The notes below the pieces were generated by a model. That model saw only the letters and a list, made by a program, of their open reading frames with translations. It was not told where the DNA came from and did no database searches. A stretch of 64,000 nt of DNA from an uncultured Sphingomonas sp. (GTDB lineage Bacteria > Pseudomonadota > Alphaproteobacteria > Sphingomonadales > Sphingomonadaceae): NCBI RefSeq assembly GCF_913777625.1, contig NZ_CAJYTI010000020.1, positions 62,001 to 126,000 of the forward strand, given 5' to 3'. Of this stretch, positions 17,001 to 24,733 are shown in pieces; positions within the stretch are counted from its first letter, which is position 1, and every line of letters begins with the position of its first letter. The translations under genes were made by a program, and so were the position numbers.

Positions 17001-17395
17001 AGGCCGCGCACCGCGACGCCCGAGCCCTCGACCGAGAAGTGATCCGGGTCGTTCGAACCCGCGAAGCGGTTGATCGACACGCCCGGCACGCGCTGGAGCG
17101 CTTCGGTCACCGAGCGATCCGGCAGCGACCCGATATCCTGCGAGGTGATCGCGTCGACAACGGTGTCGGAGTTCCGCTTGATGGACTGAGCGGTGGCAAG
17201 GCTGGCGCGGATGCCGGTGACGACGATCTGATCCTGCGTCGTCTGTGCCTGGGTCTGATCGGTCTGCGGATCTGCCGGAGCGGCGGTCTGCGCGTGTGCG
17301 ACCCCCATCACGCCCGCTACGCAAAGCGCCGTGGCGGAGACACTCCGCAGAAACATTGTGGATTTCTGAAAACGATGCACCTTCGGCTGCGACAT
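14060..17395 (-). CDS. TonB-dependent receptor divergent from halogenase operon
   Basis: 1111 residues from the ATG at 17395, with GGAGGAG about 9 nt upstream; the GTG at 17404 sits too close to that Shine-Dalgarno. The signal peptide ends near VAHA-Q (residue ~36). The plug carries DQIVVTGIRASLATAQS, a SLPDRSVTEALQRVPGVSI segment and EGGLAGTVNLNTRKPF. The barrel ends LRGSF. The QSIKRNSDTVVDAI stretch marks the 'IRASL' branch frequently found beside halogenase-like and cupin_8 genes in Caulobacter and Xanthomonas carbohydrate loci (established context; ligand not predictable from sequence). A well-formed sigma-70 promoter and an AGCGCT-centred motif precede it. Confidence 0.95.
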   Translation of the reverse strand: MSQPKVHRFQKSTMFLRSVSATALCVAGVMGVAHAQTAAPADPQTDQTQAQTTQDQIVVTGIRASLATAQSIKRNSDTVVDAITSQDIGSLPDRSVTEALQRVPGVSINRFAGSNDPDHFSVEGSGVAVRGLTFVRSEFNGRTAFAAGVGGQALNFADVPSELLGSVIVAKNTTAEMIEGGLAGTVNLNTRKPFDRTGLHAAGSIEANYGDMRKKWTPTISGLISNTWDTGIGRFGLLASGAYSRIQSRSDGLQIANYQTRDNTLVNAANTNGTLVCRNPLPGSSDTRTLPASGAACGSVGAAGADGFADYATSRVAPVGGQFRTQLFDRKRDGASLAAQFESIDHRTTLTAEYVRSHTTQEWSEYTFETAPDLAEYTTYPKGCLQNADGPANSAGNATSRAQCPVGKFQDFTYDSDGLFQSGYIVNTSNAWRGNPANSPYVPIGGLQQSLARRQSKEETLNQDWSLRLRSELTDRLTVTLDGQVAKSHRQQLDFSVFGSSFADQELNISGNLPTVIPHKPQYLAYNWSGSASAPLAAATESQYFTDPHFQFWRAAMDHLEDSTGTQYSFQGDLEYKFNDDSFVRRVKFGARYQDRAQTVRYSTYNWGMLSETWSGNRPVNFADTPASQMVRYDFPNFFRGQTAAPPGAYYYGGDLINDYAGSVKFFQSIQAQATALGASPSWVPLASRSGVVPGTSYLPSEIQPVSQLDSAAYGMASFGSDTFLGNIRFSGNVGLRWVKTNVRSEGSIGVPSQQALNILDPYSVRCAATVPTGAPAGTLPQVPGGVCTLGASGYAQLQQFAGAGVTRFDAATTHYSYLLPSINLKFGLSNDLLIRLAASKVLTRPENSYIRNFLTIGLGTSGELTATAGNPYLKPATAWQFDASLEWYFARVGSLTLNGFYKSIDNFFYQQITNRSITSNGVTKDVFVRGPANYNGTGKIKGFEIAYQQTYDFLPGALKGLGISANYTFIDSQGLPNSFLNTGSPSNVSTVKPGNLPLEQLSKHNVNAAIFYERGPISVRAAYNWRSRFLLTASDVIFPYYSIFNEPTGTLDASLFINVTKDVKIGVQGVNLLNEVTKTTQAYTGDPDKLAPRSYFMNDRRYSIILRGSF

Positions 17396-17457
17396 GCCGC
17401 GCACTCCTCCCCTTCCTCTATGCCCAGGCTGATCCCGAGGCTTCTGTCTTGAGTCGT

Positions 17458-17486
17458 ATTAGAACCAAAACGCAGCATAATGACAA
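17458..17486 (-). promoter_or_regulatory. Sigma-70 promoter for the 17395 TBDR
   Basis: On the minus strand TTGTCA (17486-17481) is followed after exactly 17 nt by TCTAAT (17463-17458); each differs from consensus at one position. The predicted leader to the ATG is about 55 nt. Confidence 0.7.
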
Positions 17487-17500
17487 TGCGAGCGCTAACA
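17487..17500. promoter_or_regulatory. AGCGCT-centred operator candidate
   Basis: TGCGAGCGCTAACA (pattern TGNNAGCGCTNNCA, an even palindrome with a central CG) abuts the -35 box of the minus-strand TBDR promoter. This is the shape of LacI-family operators. A related sequence occurs at 37584-37596 before another TBDR. No LacI gene is adjacent. Confidence 0.45.
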
Positions 17501-17643
17501 ATGTTCCGTCTTTTCGCACCGCGTGTTGCAGCCATGCAACGTCCGGAAAAATGCGGGGGCTGGCCACCGCCCCAGCGAACAGGTTTGACAGTGGCCACTA
17601 GATTGCTGGAAACCTACCGGAAAAGAGACACGGGGGAGAGTCG

Positions 17644-19158
17644 ATGGGGTTGCGTTCGACCCAGAAGGTGGTGATCGTCGGGGGCGGCACGTCCGGCTGG
17701 ATGACGGCCGCGGCTCTGGCAAAGCTGCTCCCCGGCCGCTGCGCCCTCCATCTGGTGGAATCCGAAGCGATCGGCGTGATCGGTGTCGGCGAGGCGACGC
17801 TGCCCCATATTCGCGGCTTCGTGGAGAAGCTGGGCATCCGCGAAGCCGACTTCATGGCCTGGACGCGCGGTACGTTCAAATTGGGCATCGAATTCCGCGA
17901 CTGGGGCAAGCTGGGCGACAGCTATATCCACCCCTTCGGCACCTTCGGCCGCGGCAAGGGCGAGGTGGATTTTCATCATTACTGGGCTCGGTTGCGTGCG
18001 CAGGGCGTGGAGGTGCCGCCGCTCGAGCAGTTCTCCTATGCCTGCATGCTGGCGCGCGCCAACCGCTTCGACCTGCCGGAAACGGATCCCGACGCGCTCG
18101 CCTCCACCTTCGGCTACGCCTATCAATTCGATGCGTTGCTGTTCGCGCCCTATCTCCGCGCGATCGCCGAGGGCCTGGGTGCCCGGCGCACCGAGGGCCG
18201 CGTCGTCGACGTGCTGCGCGACGGCGCGAGCGGCGACATCATCGCGGTCCGCCTCGATGATGGGCAGGTCATCGAAGGCGATCTGTTCATCGACTGCTCG
18301 GGCTTCTGCTCGCTCCTGCTCGGCGAAGCGCTGGCGGAGCCGTTCGAGGACTGGAACCACTGGCTCCCCGCCGATCGCGCCGTGGCGATGCCGTGCCGTA
18401 CAGAGACCGCGATGACGCCCTACACCAGCGCCATCGCGATGCCGGCAGGCTGGCGCTGGCGGATCCCGCTGCAGCATCGCACGGGCAATGGCTATGTCTA
18501 TGCCAGCGCCTTCACCTCGGACGACGACGCCGCGCGGGCATTGAAGCAAGCCGTGGAGGGCGCCGCCCTTGCCGATCCCCGCCCGCTCCGCTTTCGCGCC
18601 GGGCGGCGCCGGCGGAGCTGGGCGCATAACTGCGTGGCGATCGGGCTTGCCAGCGGCTTCCTCGAACCGCTGGAATCGACCAGCATCTATCTGGTGCAGC
18701 AGGCGATCACCGCGCTGATCGAGCTGTTCCCGGAGAAGCAGATCTCGCCGGTCGATCGCGACGAGTTCAATCGGCTGATCGACCTGGAATATGACCGCAT
18801 CCGCGACTTCCTGATCCTCCATTATCACGCGACCAGCCGCACCGACACGGACTTCTGGAACTATGTCCGGACCATGCAGGTGCCGGACAGCCTCGCCGAG
18901 AAGATCGAGCTGTTCCGCCGCGCCGGCCGGGTGGTGAAGTATCGCGAGGGCGTGTTCCTCGATGCGAGCTGGATCGCGGTGTATGTCGGCCAGGGCATCG
19001 TGCCGGAGGGCTATGATCCGCGCGCCGACCAGCCGGACAGAGCGGTGCTGCTGCGCGGCATGCAGGCGTTGCAGGCGGAGATCGCCGCCACCGTCGCACG
19101 CGTGCCCGAGCATCTGCGCTACATCGATCGCTACTGCGCGATGGCGGCGGCGGCATGA
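17644..19158 (+). CDS. Flavin-dependent (tryptophan-type) halogenase homologue, copy 1
   Basis: 504 residues; ATG at 17644 preceded by GGGGGAGAG. FAD site VVIVGGGTSGWM (residues 9-20), IGVGEATLP (47-53), the catalytic lysine in GTFKLGIEF at K79 (the same number as PrnA Lys79), signature GWRWRIP (269-275) and FLEPLEST (339-346, matching PrnA Glu346-Ser347). All key residues of FADH2-dependent halogenases are therefore present. There is no signal peptide, so it is cytoplasmic, and no flavin reductase is encoded nearby. First gene of a coupled operon. Homologues beside TBDRs in Xanthomonas and metagenomes have been shown to brominate indole, but their natural substrate is not settled. Confidence 0.9.
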   Translation: MGLRSTQKVVIVGGGTSGWMTAAALAKLLPGRCALHLVESEAIGVIGVGEATLPHIRGFVEKLGIREADFMAWTRGTFKLGIEFRDWGKLGDSYIHPFGTFGRGKGEVDFHHYWARLRAQGVEVPPLEQFSYACMLARANRFDLPETDPDALASTFGYAYQFDALLFAPYLRAIAEGLGARRTEGRVVDVLRDGASGDIIAVRLDDGQVIEGDLFIDCSGFCSLLLGEALAEPFEDWNHWLPADRAVAMPCRTETAMTPYTSAIAMPAGWRWRIPLQHRTGNGYVYASAFTSDDDAARALKQAVEGAALADPRPLRFRAGRRRRSWAHNCVAIGLASGFLEPLESTSIYLVQQAITALIELFPEKQISPVDRDEFNRLIDLEYDRIRDFLILHYHATSRTDTDFWNYVRTMQVPDSLAEKIELFRRAGRVVKYREGVFLDASWIAVYVGQGIVPEGYDPRADQPDRAVLLRGMQALQAEIAATVARVPEHLRYIDRYCAMAAAA

Positions 19159-20594
19159 GCGGACCACGCCGCGTTCTGGTAGTGGGCGGCGGCGTCACCG
19201 GCTGGTCGGCGGCGGCGGCACTCAAGCGGCGCGTGCCGATGCTCGACGTCGCCATCCTGCCGGTGGCGCCGCCGGCCGACGCTCTGGCGGACCGGGTCGC
19301 CAGCACCCTGCCCTCGATCCTCGGCTTCCACGACGATCTCGGCATCGGGATCGACGATGCCGTGCTGCGGACGGGCAGCGCCTATCGGCTCGGTACCCGC
19401 TTCCTTGGCTGGAGCGGCGACAGCGCGGACGCCGGCGACTACCTCCACGCCTATGGCCCGCACGGGCAGGCAATGGGCAGTGCGCCGTTCCACCTGCTCT
19501 GGGCCCGGGCGGCCGCGACGGGATCGGTCGCGCCGTTCCATGCCTTTTCCGCAGCGGCTGCGATGGCGGCGGCGGGACGCTTCATGCTCCCGCAGGCAGA
19601 GGGACCGTTTGCCGAGCACGGGTTCGGGCTGGTGCTCGACCTGCCGCGCTACACCGCGATGCTCGCCGCCTTTTGCCGCCATGTCGGCGTTCGCGTCGAG
19701 CAGGGCACGCTGGCGGGCACGATACCCGCTCCTGAGGGCGGCATCGCGGCGGTGGCGCGCGACGATGGCAGCACCCTTGTCGCGGACCTGTATCTGGATT
19801 GTACCGGCCCGGCGGCGCGGCTCCATGGCACCCTCGGTGCGGCGCGGGAGGACTGGCGGCGCTGGCTCCCCTGCGATCGCCTGCTCCTGTCGCCCGCAAT
19901 GCCGGCCGAACTGTCCGCCGTCGAGACGGTGGAGGCTGAGGCCGCCGGATGGCAATGGCACGGCGCGCTGCAATCCGGCCGCGTCTTCACCTCGGCAGAA
20001 CCGGCTGCGCAAGGCGAACCGATCGCGATCGATCCTGGCGCCACGCTCGAACCGTGGCGGCACAACGTCATTGCGATCGGCGATGCCGCGGTGTCGATCG
20101 AGCCGCTCGAATGGACCAACCTCCACCTCGCCCATAGCGCGATCGACCGGGTGATCACGATGCTGCCGGCAGGCGCCCCGCATCCGCTCGAACAGGCCGA
20201 ATACAACCGCCAGAGCCTTGCCGAAGCCCGCCGCGCGCGCGATTTCGTGCTGCTCCACTATGTAACCAGCCGCCGCAAGGGCGCCTTCTGGCAGGATATC
20301 GCCAGCACCGAACCGCCGGAGTCGCTCGCGCGCACCCTCCGCCTGTTCCGCGAGCGGGGCCGGCTGCCCTTCTACGAGGAAGAGACGTTCGACCGCGACA
20401 GCTGGCTCGCCGTGCTGTTCGGCCAGGGCGTGCGCCCGCGGCGGATCGATCCGCTCGCCGACGCGGTACCGCCGGCCGAGGCCGAGCATGCCATGCACGC
20501 CATCCGCGCGCGCCTTGCCCAGGCGATCGCGCCCCTGCCCACCCCGGCCGTGTTCCGCGCCGCCCAGTTGAGACAGTTGCATGAACGAGCATAG
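19155..20594 (+). CDS. Degenerate halogenase-like flavoprotein, copy 2 (catalytic Lys replaced)
   Basis: 479 residues; the ATG at 19155 overlaps the previous stop as ATGA. Same family and length: FAD motif VVGGGVTGW is kept, as is DCTGPAARL. But the GEATIP loop is gone, the catalytic Lys is Arg (SAYRLGTRF, R78), the GWxWxIP signature is GWQWHGALQ, and FLEPLEST is SIEPLEWT, with Ser replaced by Trp at the halide-binding turn. It is therefore unlikely to halogenate by the known mechanism. The frame is intact, GC3-rich and sandwiched between active paralogues, so it is probably functional in another role, such as a partner subunit or flavin carrier (inference). Confidence 0.85.
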   Translation: MSGPRRVLVVGGGVTGWSAAAALKRRVPMLDVAILPVAPPADALADRVASTLPSILGFHDDLGIGIDDAVLRTGSAYRLGTRFLGWSGDSADAGDYLHAYGPHGQAMGSAPFHLLWARAAATGSVAPFHAFSAAAAMAAAGRFMLPQAEGPFAEHGFGLVLDLPRYTAMLAAFCRHVGVRVEQGTLAGTIPAPEGGIAAVARDDGSTLVADLYLDCTGPAARLHGTLGAAREDWRRWLPCDRLLLSPAMPAELSAVETVEAEAAGWQWHGALQSGRVFTSAEPAAQGEPIAIDPGATLEPWRHNVIAIGDAAVSIEPLEWTNLHLAHSAIDRVITMLPAGAPHPLEQAEYNRQSLAEARRARDFVLLHYVTSRRKGAFWQDIASTEPPESLARTLRLFRERGRLPFYEEETFDRDSWLAVLFGQGVRPRRIDPLADAVPPAEAEHAMHAIRARLAQAIAPLPTPAVFRAAQLRQLHERA

Positions 20595-22170
20595 CATCCG
20601 CGAAGTCGTGATCGTCGGCGGCGGCACCGCCGGCTGGATGGCGGCGGCGGCCTTTTCCCGCTTCCTCAACAACGGCTATACCCGCGTCACCGTGGTCGAG
20701 TCCGACGAGATCGGCACGGTCGGCGTCGGCGAGGCGACGATCCCGCCGATCCTCACCTTCAATGCGATGATCGGCCTCGACGAGAACAGCTTCCTCGCCG
20801 AGACCAAGGGCACGTTCAAGCTGGGCATCGAGTTCCGCAACTGGGGGCGGCTGAACGACAGCTATTTCCACCCCTTCGGCGCCTTTGCCCAGGATCTGCA
20901 GGGCGTGCATTTCCACCAGCTCTACCTGCGCGAGCGGGCACGCCGGCCGATGCCGGACATCACCGCCTGGTCGATGAGCGGCGTCGCCGCCTCGCTGGGC
21001 AAGTTCGGCCGCCCCTCGCCCACCGCGCAGACGCCGGTGCGCGAGCTTACCTATGCCTTCCATTTCGATGCCGGGCTCTATGCGCAACTGCTCCGCCGCC
21101 TGTCCGAAGCGCGTGGCATCCAGCGGATAGAGGGGCGGATCACCGACGTGACGCTGCGGCCCGAGGACGGCTTCGTCCAGTCGGTGACGCTCGCCGACGG
21201 GCGGACGATCCAGGGCGACCTGTTCATCGACTGCTCGGGCTTTCGCGGTCTGCTGATCGAAGAGGCATTGCAGACCGGCTATGAGGATTGGCGCCACTGG
21301 CTGCCCTGCGACCGCGCCGTCGCCGCGCCTTGCGCCAATGTCCGCGAACCCACGCCCTATACCCGCGCCACCGCGCGCGACGCCGGCTGGCAATGGCGGA
21401 TCCCGCTCCAGCACCGCGTCGGCAACGGCCTGGTCTATTGCAGCGAGTTTCTCGACGACGACACCGCCGAGGCGCAGTTGCTCGCCTCGCTGGAGGGCTC
21501 GCCCACCGCCGATCCGCGCCGCATCCGCTTCGTCACCGGGCGCAGGCGCGAGATGTGGCGGAAGAACGTGGTCGCGCTCGGCCTGTCGAGCGGGTTCATC
21601 GAGCCGCTGGAATCGACCAGCATCCACTTCATCCAGAGCGGCATCGCCCGGCTGATCGCGCTGTTCCCGGACAAGCGCTTCGCCGAAATCGAGCGCGACG
21701 AGTATAACCGCCAGATGCGCGACATGTACGACGATGTCCGCGACTTCATCGTGCTCCACTACAAGGCGACCGAGCGCACCGACACGCCGTTCTGGAACCG
21801 CTGCCGGACGATGGACATCCCCGACAGCCTCGCCCGCAAGCTCGAGCTGTTCCGCACCAAGGGCCGGCTGTTCCGCGAAGGCATGGAGCTGTTCTCCAAT
21901 CCCAGCTGGATCGCGGTCTGCCTCGGCCAGCATATCGTCCCTGAAGAGCATGAGCCCTCGGCCGACGCGCTCGACGAGAATCTGGTCGCGCAGGCGCTGG
22001 AGCAGATGCGTCAGGGCTATTGGGAAACCGCGCAGCACATGCCGACGCACGGCGAGTTCCTCGCCCGCATCGCGCCGCAGCCCAAGCCCGCGGCTGCCCC
22101 TCCGCATGCGCTTCCCACCTTCTCCTTCACCGAGGAATCGCCCTTCGCCGTGCCGGGATCGCCGGTGTGA
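20581..22170 (+). CDS. Flavin-dependent halogenase homologue, copy 3
   Basis: 529 residues; the ATG at 20581 overlaps the preceding gene by 14 bp. All catalytic features are present: VVIVGGGTAGWM (9-20), VGVGEATIP (47-55), GTFKLGIEF with K80, GWQWRIP and FIEPLEST. A C-terminal extension of about 30 residues, rich in Pro and Ala, follows the fold. Cytoplasmic, no signal peptide. Closest in pattern to copies 4 and 5; the QDLQGVHFHQLYLRE segment differs from its neighbours and may reflect a different substrate pocket. Confidence 0.9.
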   Translation: MNEHSIREVVIVGGGTAGWMAAAAFSRFLNNGYTRVTVVESDEIGTVGVGEATIPPILTFNAMIGLDENSFLAETKGTFKLGIEFRNWGRLNDSYFHPFGAFAQDLQGVHFHQLYLRERARRPMPDITAWSMSGVAASLGKFGRPSPTAQTPVRELTYAFHFDAGLYAQLLRRLSEARGIQRIEGRITDVTLRPEDGFVQSVTLADGRTIQGDLFIDCSGFRGLLIEEALQTGYEDWRHWLPCDRAVAAPCANVREPTPYTRATARDAGWQWRIPLQHRVGNGLVYCSEFLDDDTAEAQLLASLEGSPTADPRRIRFVTGRRREMWRKNVVALGLSSGFIEPLESTSIHFIQSGIARLIALFPDKRFAEIERDEYNRQMRDMYDDVRDFIVLHYKATERTDTPFWNRCRTMDIPDSLARKLELFRTKGRLFREGMELFSNPSWIAVCLGQHIVPEEHEPSADALDENLVAQALEQMRQGYWETAQHMPTHGEFLARIAPQPKPAAAPPHALPTFSFTEESPFAVPGSPV

Positions 22171-23699
22171 GGGATGATCTGGTCCGCCGGATCGTGATCG
22201 TCGGCGGCGGCACCGCCGGCTGGATGGCCGCCGCAGCGCTTGCCCGGCTGCTGGGCCGGATGCCGGGGCTCTCGATCGACCTGGTCGAGTCCGACGCGAT
22301 CGGCACGGTCGGAGTCGGCGAGGCGACGATCCCGCACATCGTGCTGTTCAACCAGATGGTCGGCATCGACGAGGCGGCGTTCGTCCGCGAGACCAACGCG
22401 ACGTACAAGCTCGGCATCGAGTTCGTCGACTGGCGCCGGATCGGCACGCGCTATGTCCACCCGTTCGGCGTCTATGGCCTCGACATGCTCGGGGTGGAGT
22501 TTCACCATTTCTGGCTCAAGGCGCGGGCGCTGGGCGACACCACCCCGCTCGATGCCTATTCGATCGGCATCACGGCCGGCAAGCGGGGCCGCTTCGCCCA
22601 TCCGCGCCCCGACCAGCCCAATTCACCGCTGGCGAAGCTGGGCTATGCCTTCCAGTTCGACGCCGGCCTCTATGCCGCCTTTCTTCGTCGGCTGGCCGAG
22701 GGTCTGGGCGTGCACCGCACCGAGGGGCGGATCACGCAGGTCCTGCAAGAGGGCGAGGACGGCCATGTCCGCGCCGTGCGGCTGGAGTCCGGCGCCGAGA
22801 TCGAAGGCGATCTGTTCCTCGACTGCTCCGGATTTCAGGGCCTGCTGATCGAAGGCGCGATGGGCGCGACGTTCAACGACTGGAGCCACTGGCTGCCCTG
22901 CGACCGCGCCGTCGCCGTGCCCTGCGCGCTCGGCGGCGATCGCGTGCCGCTCACCCGCGCCACCGCGCGCGCTGCCGGCTGGCAATGGCGCATCCCGCTC
23001 CAGCACCGCATCGGCAACGGCTATGTCTATGCCAGCGACTATCTCTCCGAAGACGAGGCGATCGCGACGCTGCTCGCCCATCTCGACGGGCCGGCGCTGG
23101 CCGAACCCCGCCCGCTCCGCTTCCGCGCCGGGCACCGCGATCGCGCCTGGATCGGCAATGTCGTGGCGCTGGGGCTGGCCGGCGGCTTTCTCGAGCCGCT
23201 CGAATCGACCAGCATCCATTTGATCCAGTCCGGCATAGCCCGGCTGATGGCGCTGTTCCCGACGCGCGGCTTCGACGCGGTGGAGATCGACCGCTTCAAT
23301 TGCGACACCGCGCAGGAATATGTCGATATCCGCGACTTCCTGATCCTCCACTACAAGGCCACCGAGCGCGACGATTCCGCCTTCTGGCGCCGCTGCCGCG
23401 ACCTCGACCCGCCCGAGGGGCTGCGCGAAAAGCTCGCCATGTTCGGGCGCAACGGCCGCATCTTCCGGAAACAGGAAGAGCTGTTTCCCGAGGCGAGCTG
23501 GCTGGCGGTGATGAACGGCCAGGGCGTGGTGCCGCAGGGCTATCATCCGGTCGCCGATCTGCTATCCGATGCCGAGACGCTAGAGCGCCTCAAGCACATC
23601 GCCCAAGTGATTGACGAAACGGCTGACGCCATGCCCCTTCAGGACGACTATCTCCGCCAGATCGGCTGCGCCCAGCCCCCGCTGCGGCAGGCGTCGTGA
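22167..23699 (+). CDS. Flavin-dependent halogenase homologue, copy 4
   Basis: 510 residues from a GTG at 22167 that overlaps the preceding stop as GTGA; upstream in-frame codons only shadow copy 3. VIVGGGTAGWM, VGVGEATIP, ATYKLGIEF with catalytic K81, GWQWRIP and FLEPLEST are all intact. Typical family length. It is translationally coupled at both ends (copy 3 before, cupin_8 protein after), which implies a stoichiometric operon. Substrate unknown. Confidence 0.9.
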   Translation: MRDDLVRRIVIVGGGTAGWMAAAALARLLGRMPGLSIDLVESDAIGTVGVGEATIPHIVLFNQMVGIDEAAFVRETNATYKLGIEFVDWRRIGTRYVHPFGVYGLDMLGVEFHHFWLKARALGDTTPLDAYSIGITAGKRGRFAHPRPDQPNSPLAKLGYAFQFDAGLYAAFLRRLAEGLGVHRTEGRITQVLQEGEDGHVRAVRLESGAEIEGDLFLDCSGFQGLLIEGAMGATFNDWSHWLPCDRAVAVPCALGGDRVPLTRATARAAGWQWRIPLQHRIGNGYVYASDYLSEDEAIATLLAHLDGPALAEPRPLRFRAGHRDRAWIGNVVALGLAGGFLEPLESTSIHLIQSGIARLMALFPTRGFDAVEIDRFNCDTAQEYVDIRDFLILHYKATERDDSAFWRRCRDLDPPEGLREKLAMFGRNGRIFRKQEELFPEASWLAVMNGQGVVPQGYHPVADLLSDAETLERLKHIAQVIDETADAMPLQDDYLRQIGCAQPPLRQAS

Positions 23700-24724
23700 C
23701 GTCCCTCCCCGCGCCGCGCCCGGTGCGCGAACTGGGGCCGATCGACCGCGCCCGCTTCCACACCGAGATCCGCCCGGCCGGCCAGCCGGTCGTCTTCCGC
23801 GGGCTGGCCGCAGACTGGCCCGCGGTACGCGCCAGCCGCGAGGGCGATGCGGCGGCCGTCGCCTATCTGCGCCGCTTCGCGCATGATCAGCCGGTCAACG
23901 CCATTGTCGGCGATCCGGCGATCCAGGGGCGCTTCTTCTACAACGAAGACATGAGCGGCCTCAATTTCCTGCGCGGCACCTCGCCGCTCGGGCCGTTCCT
24001 CGACCGGCTGCTGCGCGAGCACGAGCGCCCCACCGGCTATGCCATGGCGGTGCAGTCGATCCCCGCGCCCGAGCTGCTGCCCGGCTTTGTCGAGGAGAAT
24101 GCGCTAGACTGGATCGAGGGCGTGCCGCCGCGGCTATGGCTGGGCAATGCCATCAAGGTCGCGACGCATTACGACCAGATGGAGAATGTCGGCATCGTCG
24201 TCACCGGGCGACGACGCTTCACCCTGTTCCCGCCCGAGCAGGTGGGCAATCTCTATATGGGCCCGATCGAGCTGACGCCGGCCGGCACGCCGATCAGCCT
24301 GGTCGATCCCGCCGCACCCGATCTCGCCCGCTTCCCCCGCTATGCCGAGGCGGCCGTGCATGCCCAGGTGGCGGAACTCGCGCCGGGCGACGCGCTCTAC
24401 ATCCCGTTCCACTGGTGGCACGCGGTGGAGTCGCTGGAGGCGGTGAACTTGTTCGCCAATTACTGGTGGAACCCGGCGCGCAAGGACGTGCTCGGCGCGC
24501 AGGATGCCTTGCTCCACGCCCTGTTCTCGATCCGCGCTTTGCCTGCCGATCAGCGCGCCGCCTGGCGGGCGATGTTCGACCACCTCGTCTTTCAAACCAA
24601 CGGCCCGCCCGTCGAGCATCTCCCCCCGCCCGCCCGCGGCGTGCTCGGCGACCCGACTCCCGATCAGGTCCAGATGGCCCGCAAGATGCTGCGGATCGCG
24701 CTCGACGCGCGGCGCCCGGGCTAA
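23696..24724 (+). CDS. JmjC/cupin_8-type Fe(II) 2-oxoglutarate-dependent dioxygenase-like protein
   Basis: 342 residues; the GTG at 23696 overlaps the previous stop (GTGA). The cupin_8 fold is shown by RPAGQPVVFRGLAADWPA near the N-terminus, the metal site HYDQMENVGIVVTGRRR (His and Asp of the HxD facial triad, about residues 160-162) and the second His in LYIPFHWWHAVE. FTLFPPEQ is also typical. JmjC/cupin_8 enzymes hydroxylate proteins or small molecules. Cupin_8 genes recur beside TBDRs and halogenase-like genes in Xanthomonadales and Caulobacterales, so this pairing is a known but unexplained neighbourhood. Last gene of the operon; it converges on the MFS gene with only 9 bp between stops. 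Confidence 0.85.
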   Translation: MTSLPAPRPVRELGPIDRARFHTEIRPAGQPVVFRGLAADWPAVRASREGDAAAVAYLRRFAHDQPVNAIVGDPAIQGRFFYNEDMSGLNFLRGTSPLGPFLDRLLREHERPTGYAMAVQSIPAPELLPGFVEENALDWIEGVPPRLWLGNAIKVATHYDQMENVGIVVTGRRRFTLFPPEQVGNLYMGPIELTPAGTPISLVDPAAPDLARFPRYAEAAVHAQVAELAPGDALYIPFHWWHAVESLEAVNLFANYWWNPARKDVLGAQDALLHALFSIRALPADQRAAWRAMFDHLVFQTNGPPVEHLPPPARGVLGDPTPDQVQMARKMLRIALDARRPG

Positions 24725-24733
24725 GGCCGCCCT

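Noticed and set aside
17585..17590. Consensus TTGACA upstream of the halogenase operon
   Set aside because: No -10-like sequence at 16-18 nt; it also abuts the palindrome GTGGCCAC. Possible but not supportable as a promoter.
24725..24733. Possible bidirectional terminator between the cupin_8 and MFS genes
   Set aside because: The 9-bp gap and flanking codons do not form a credible stem with a T-run.
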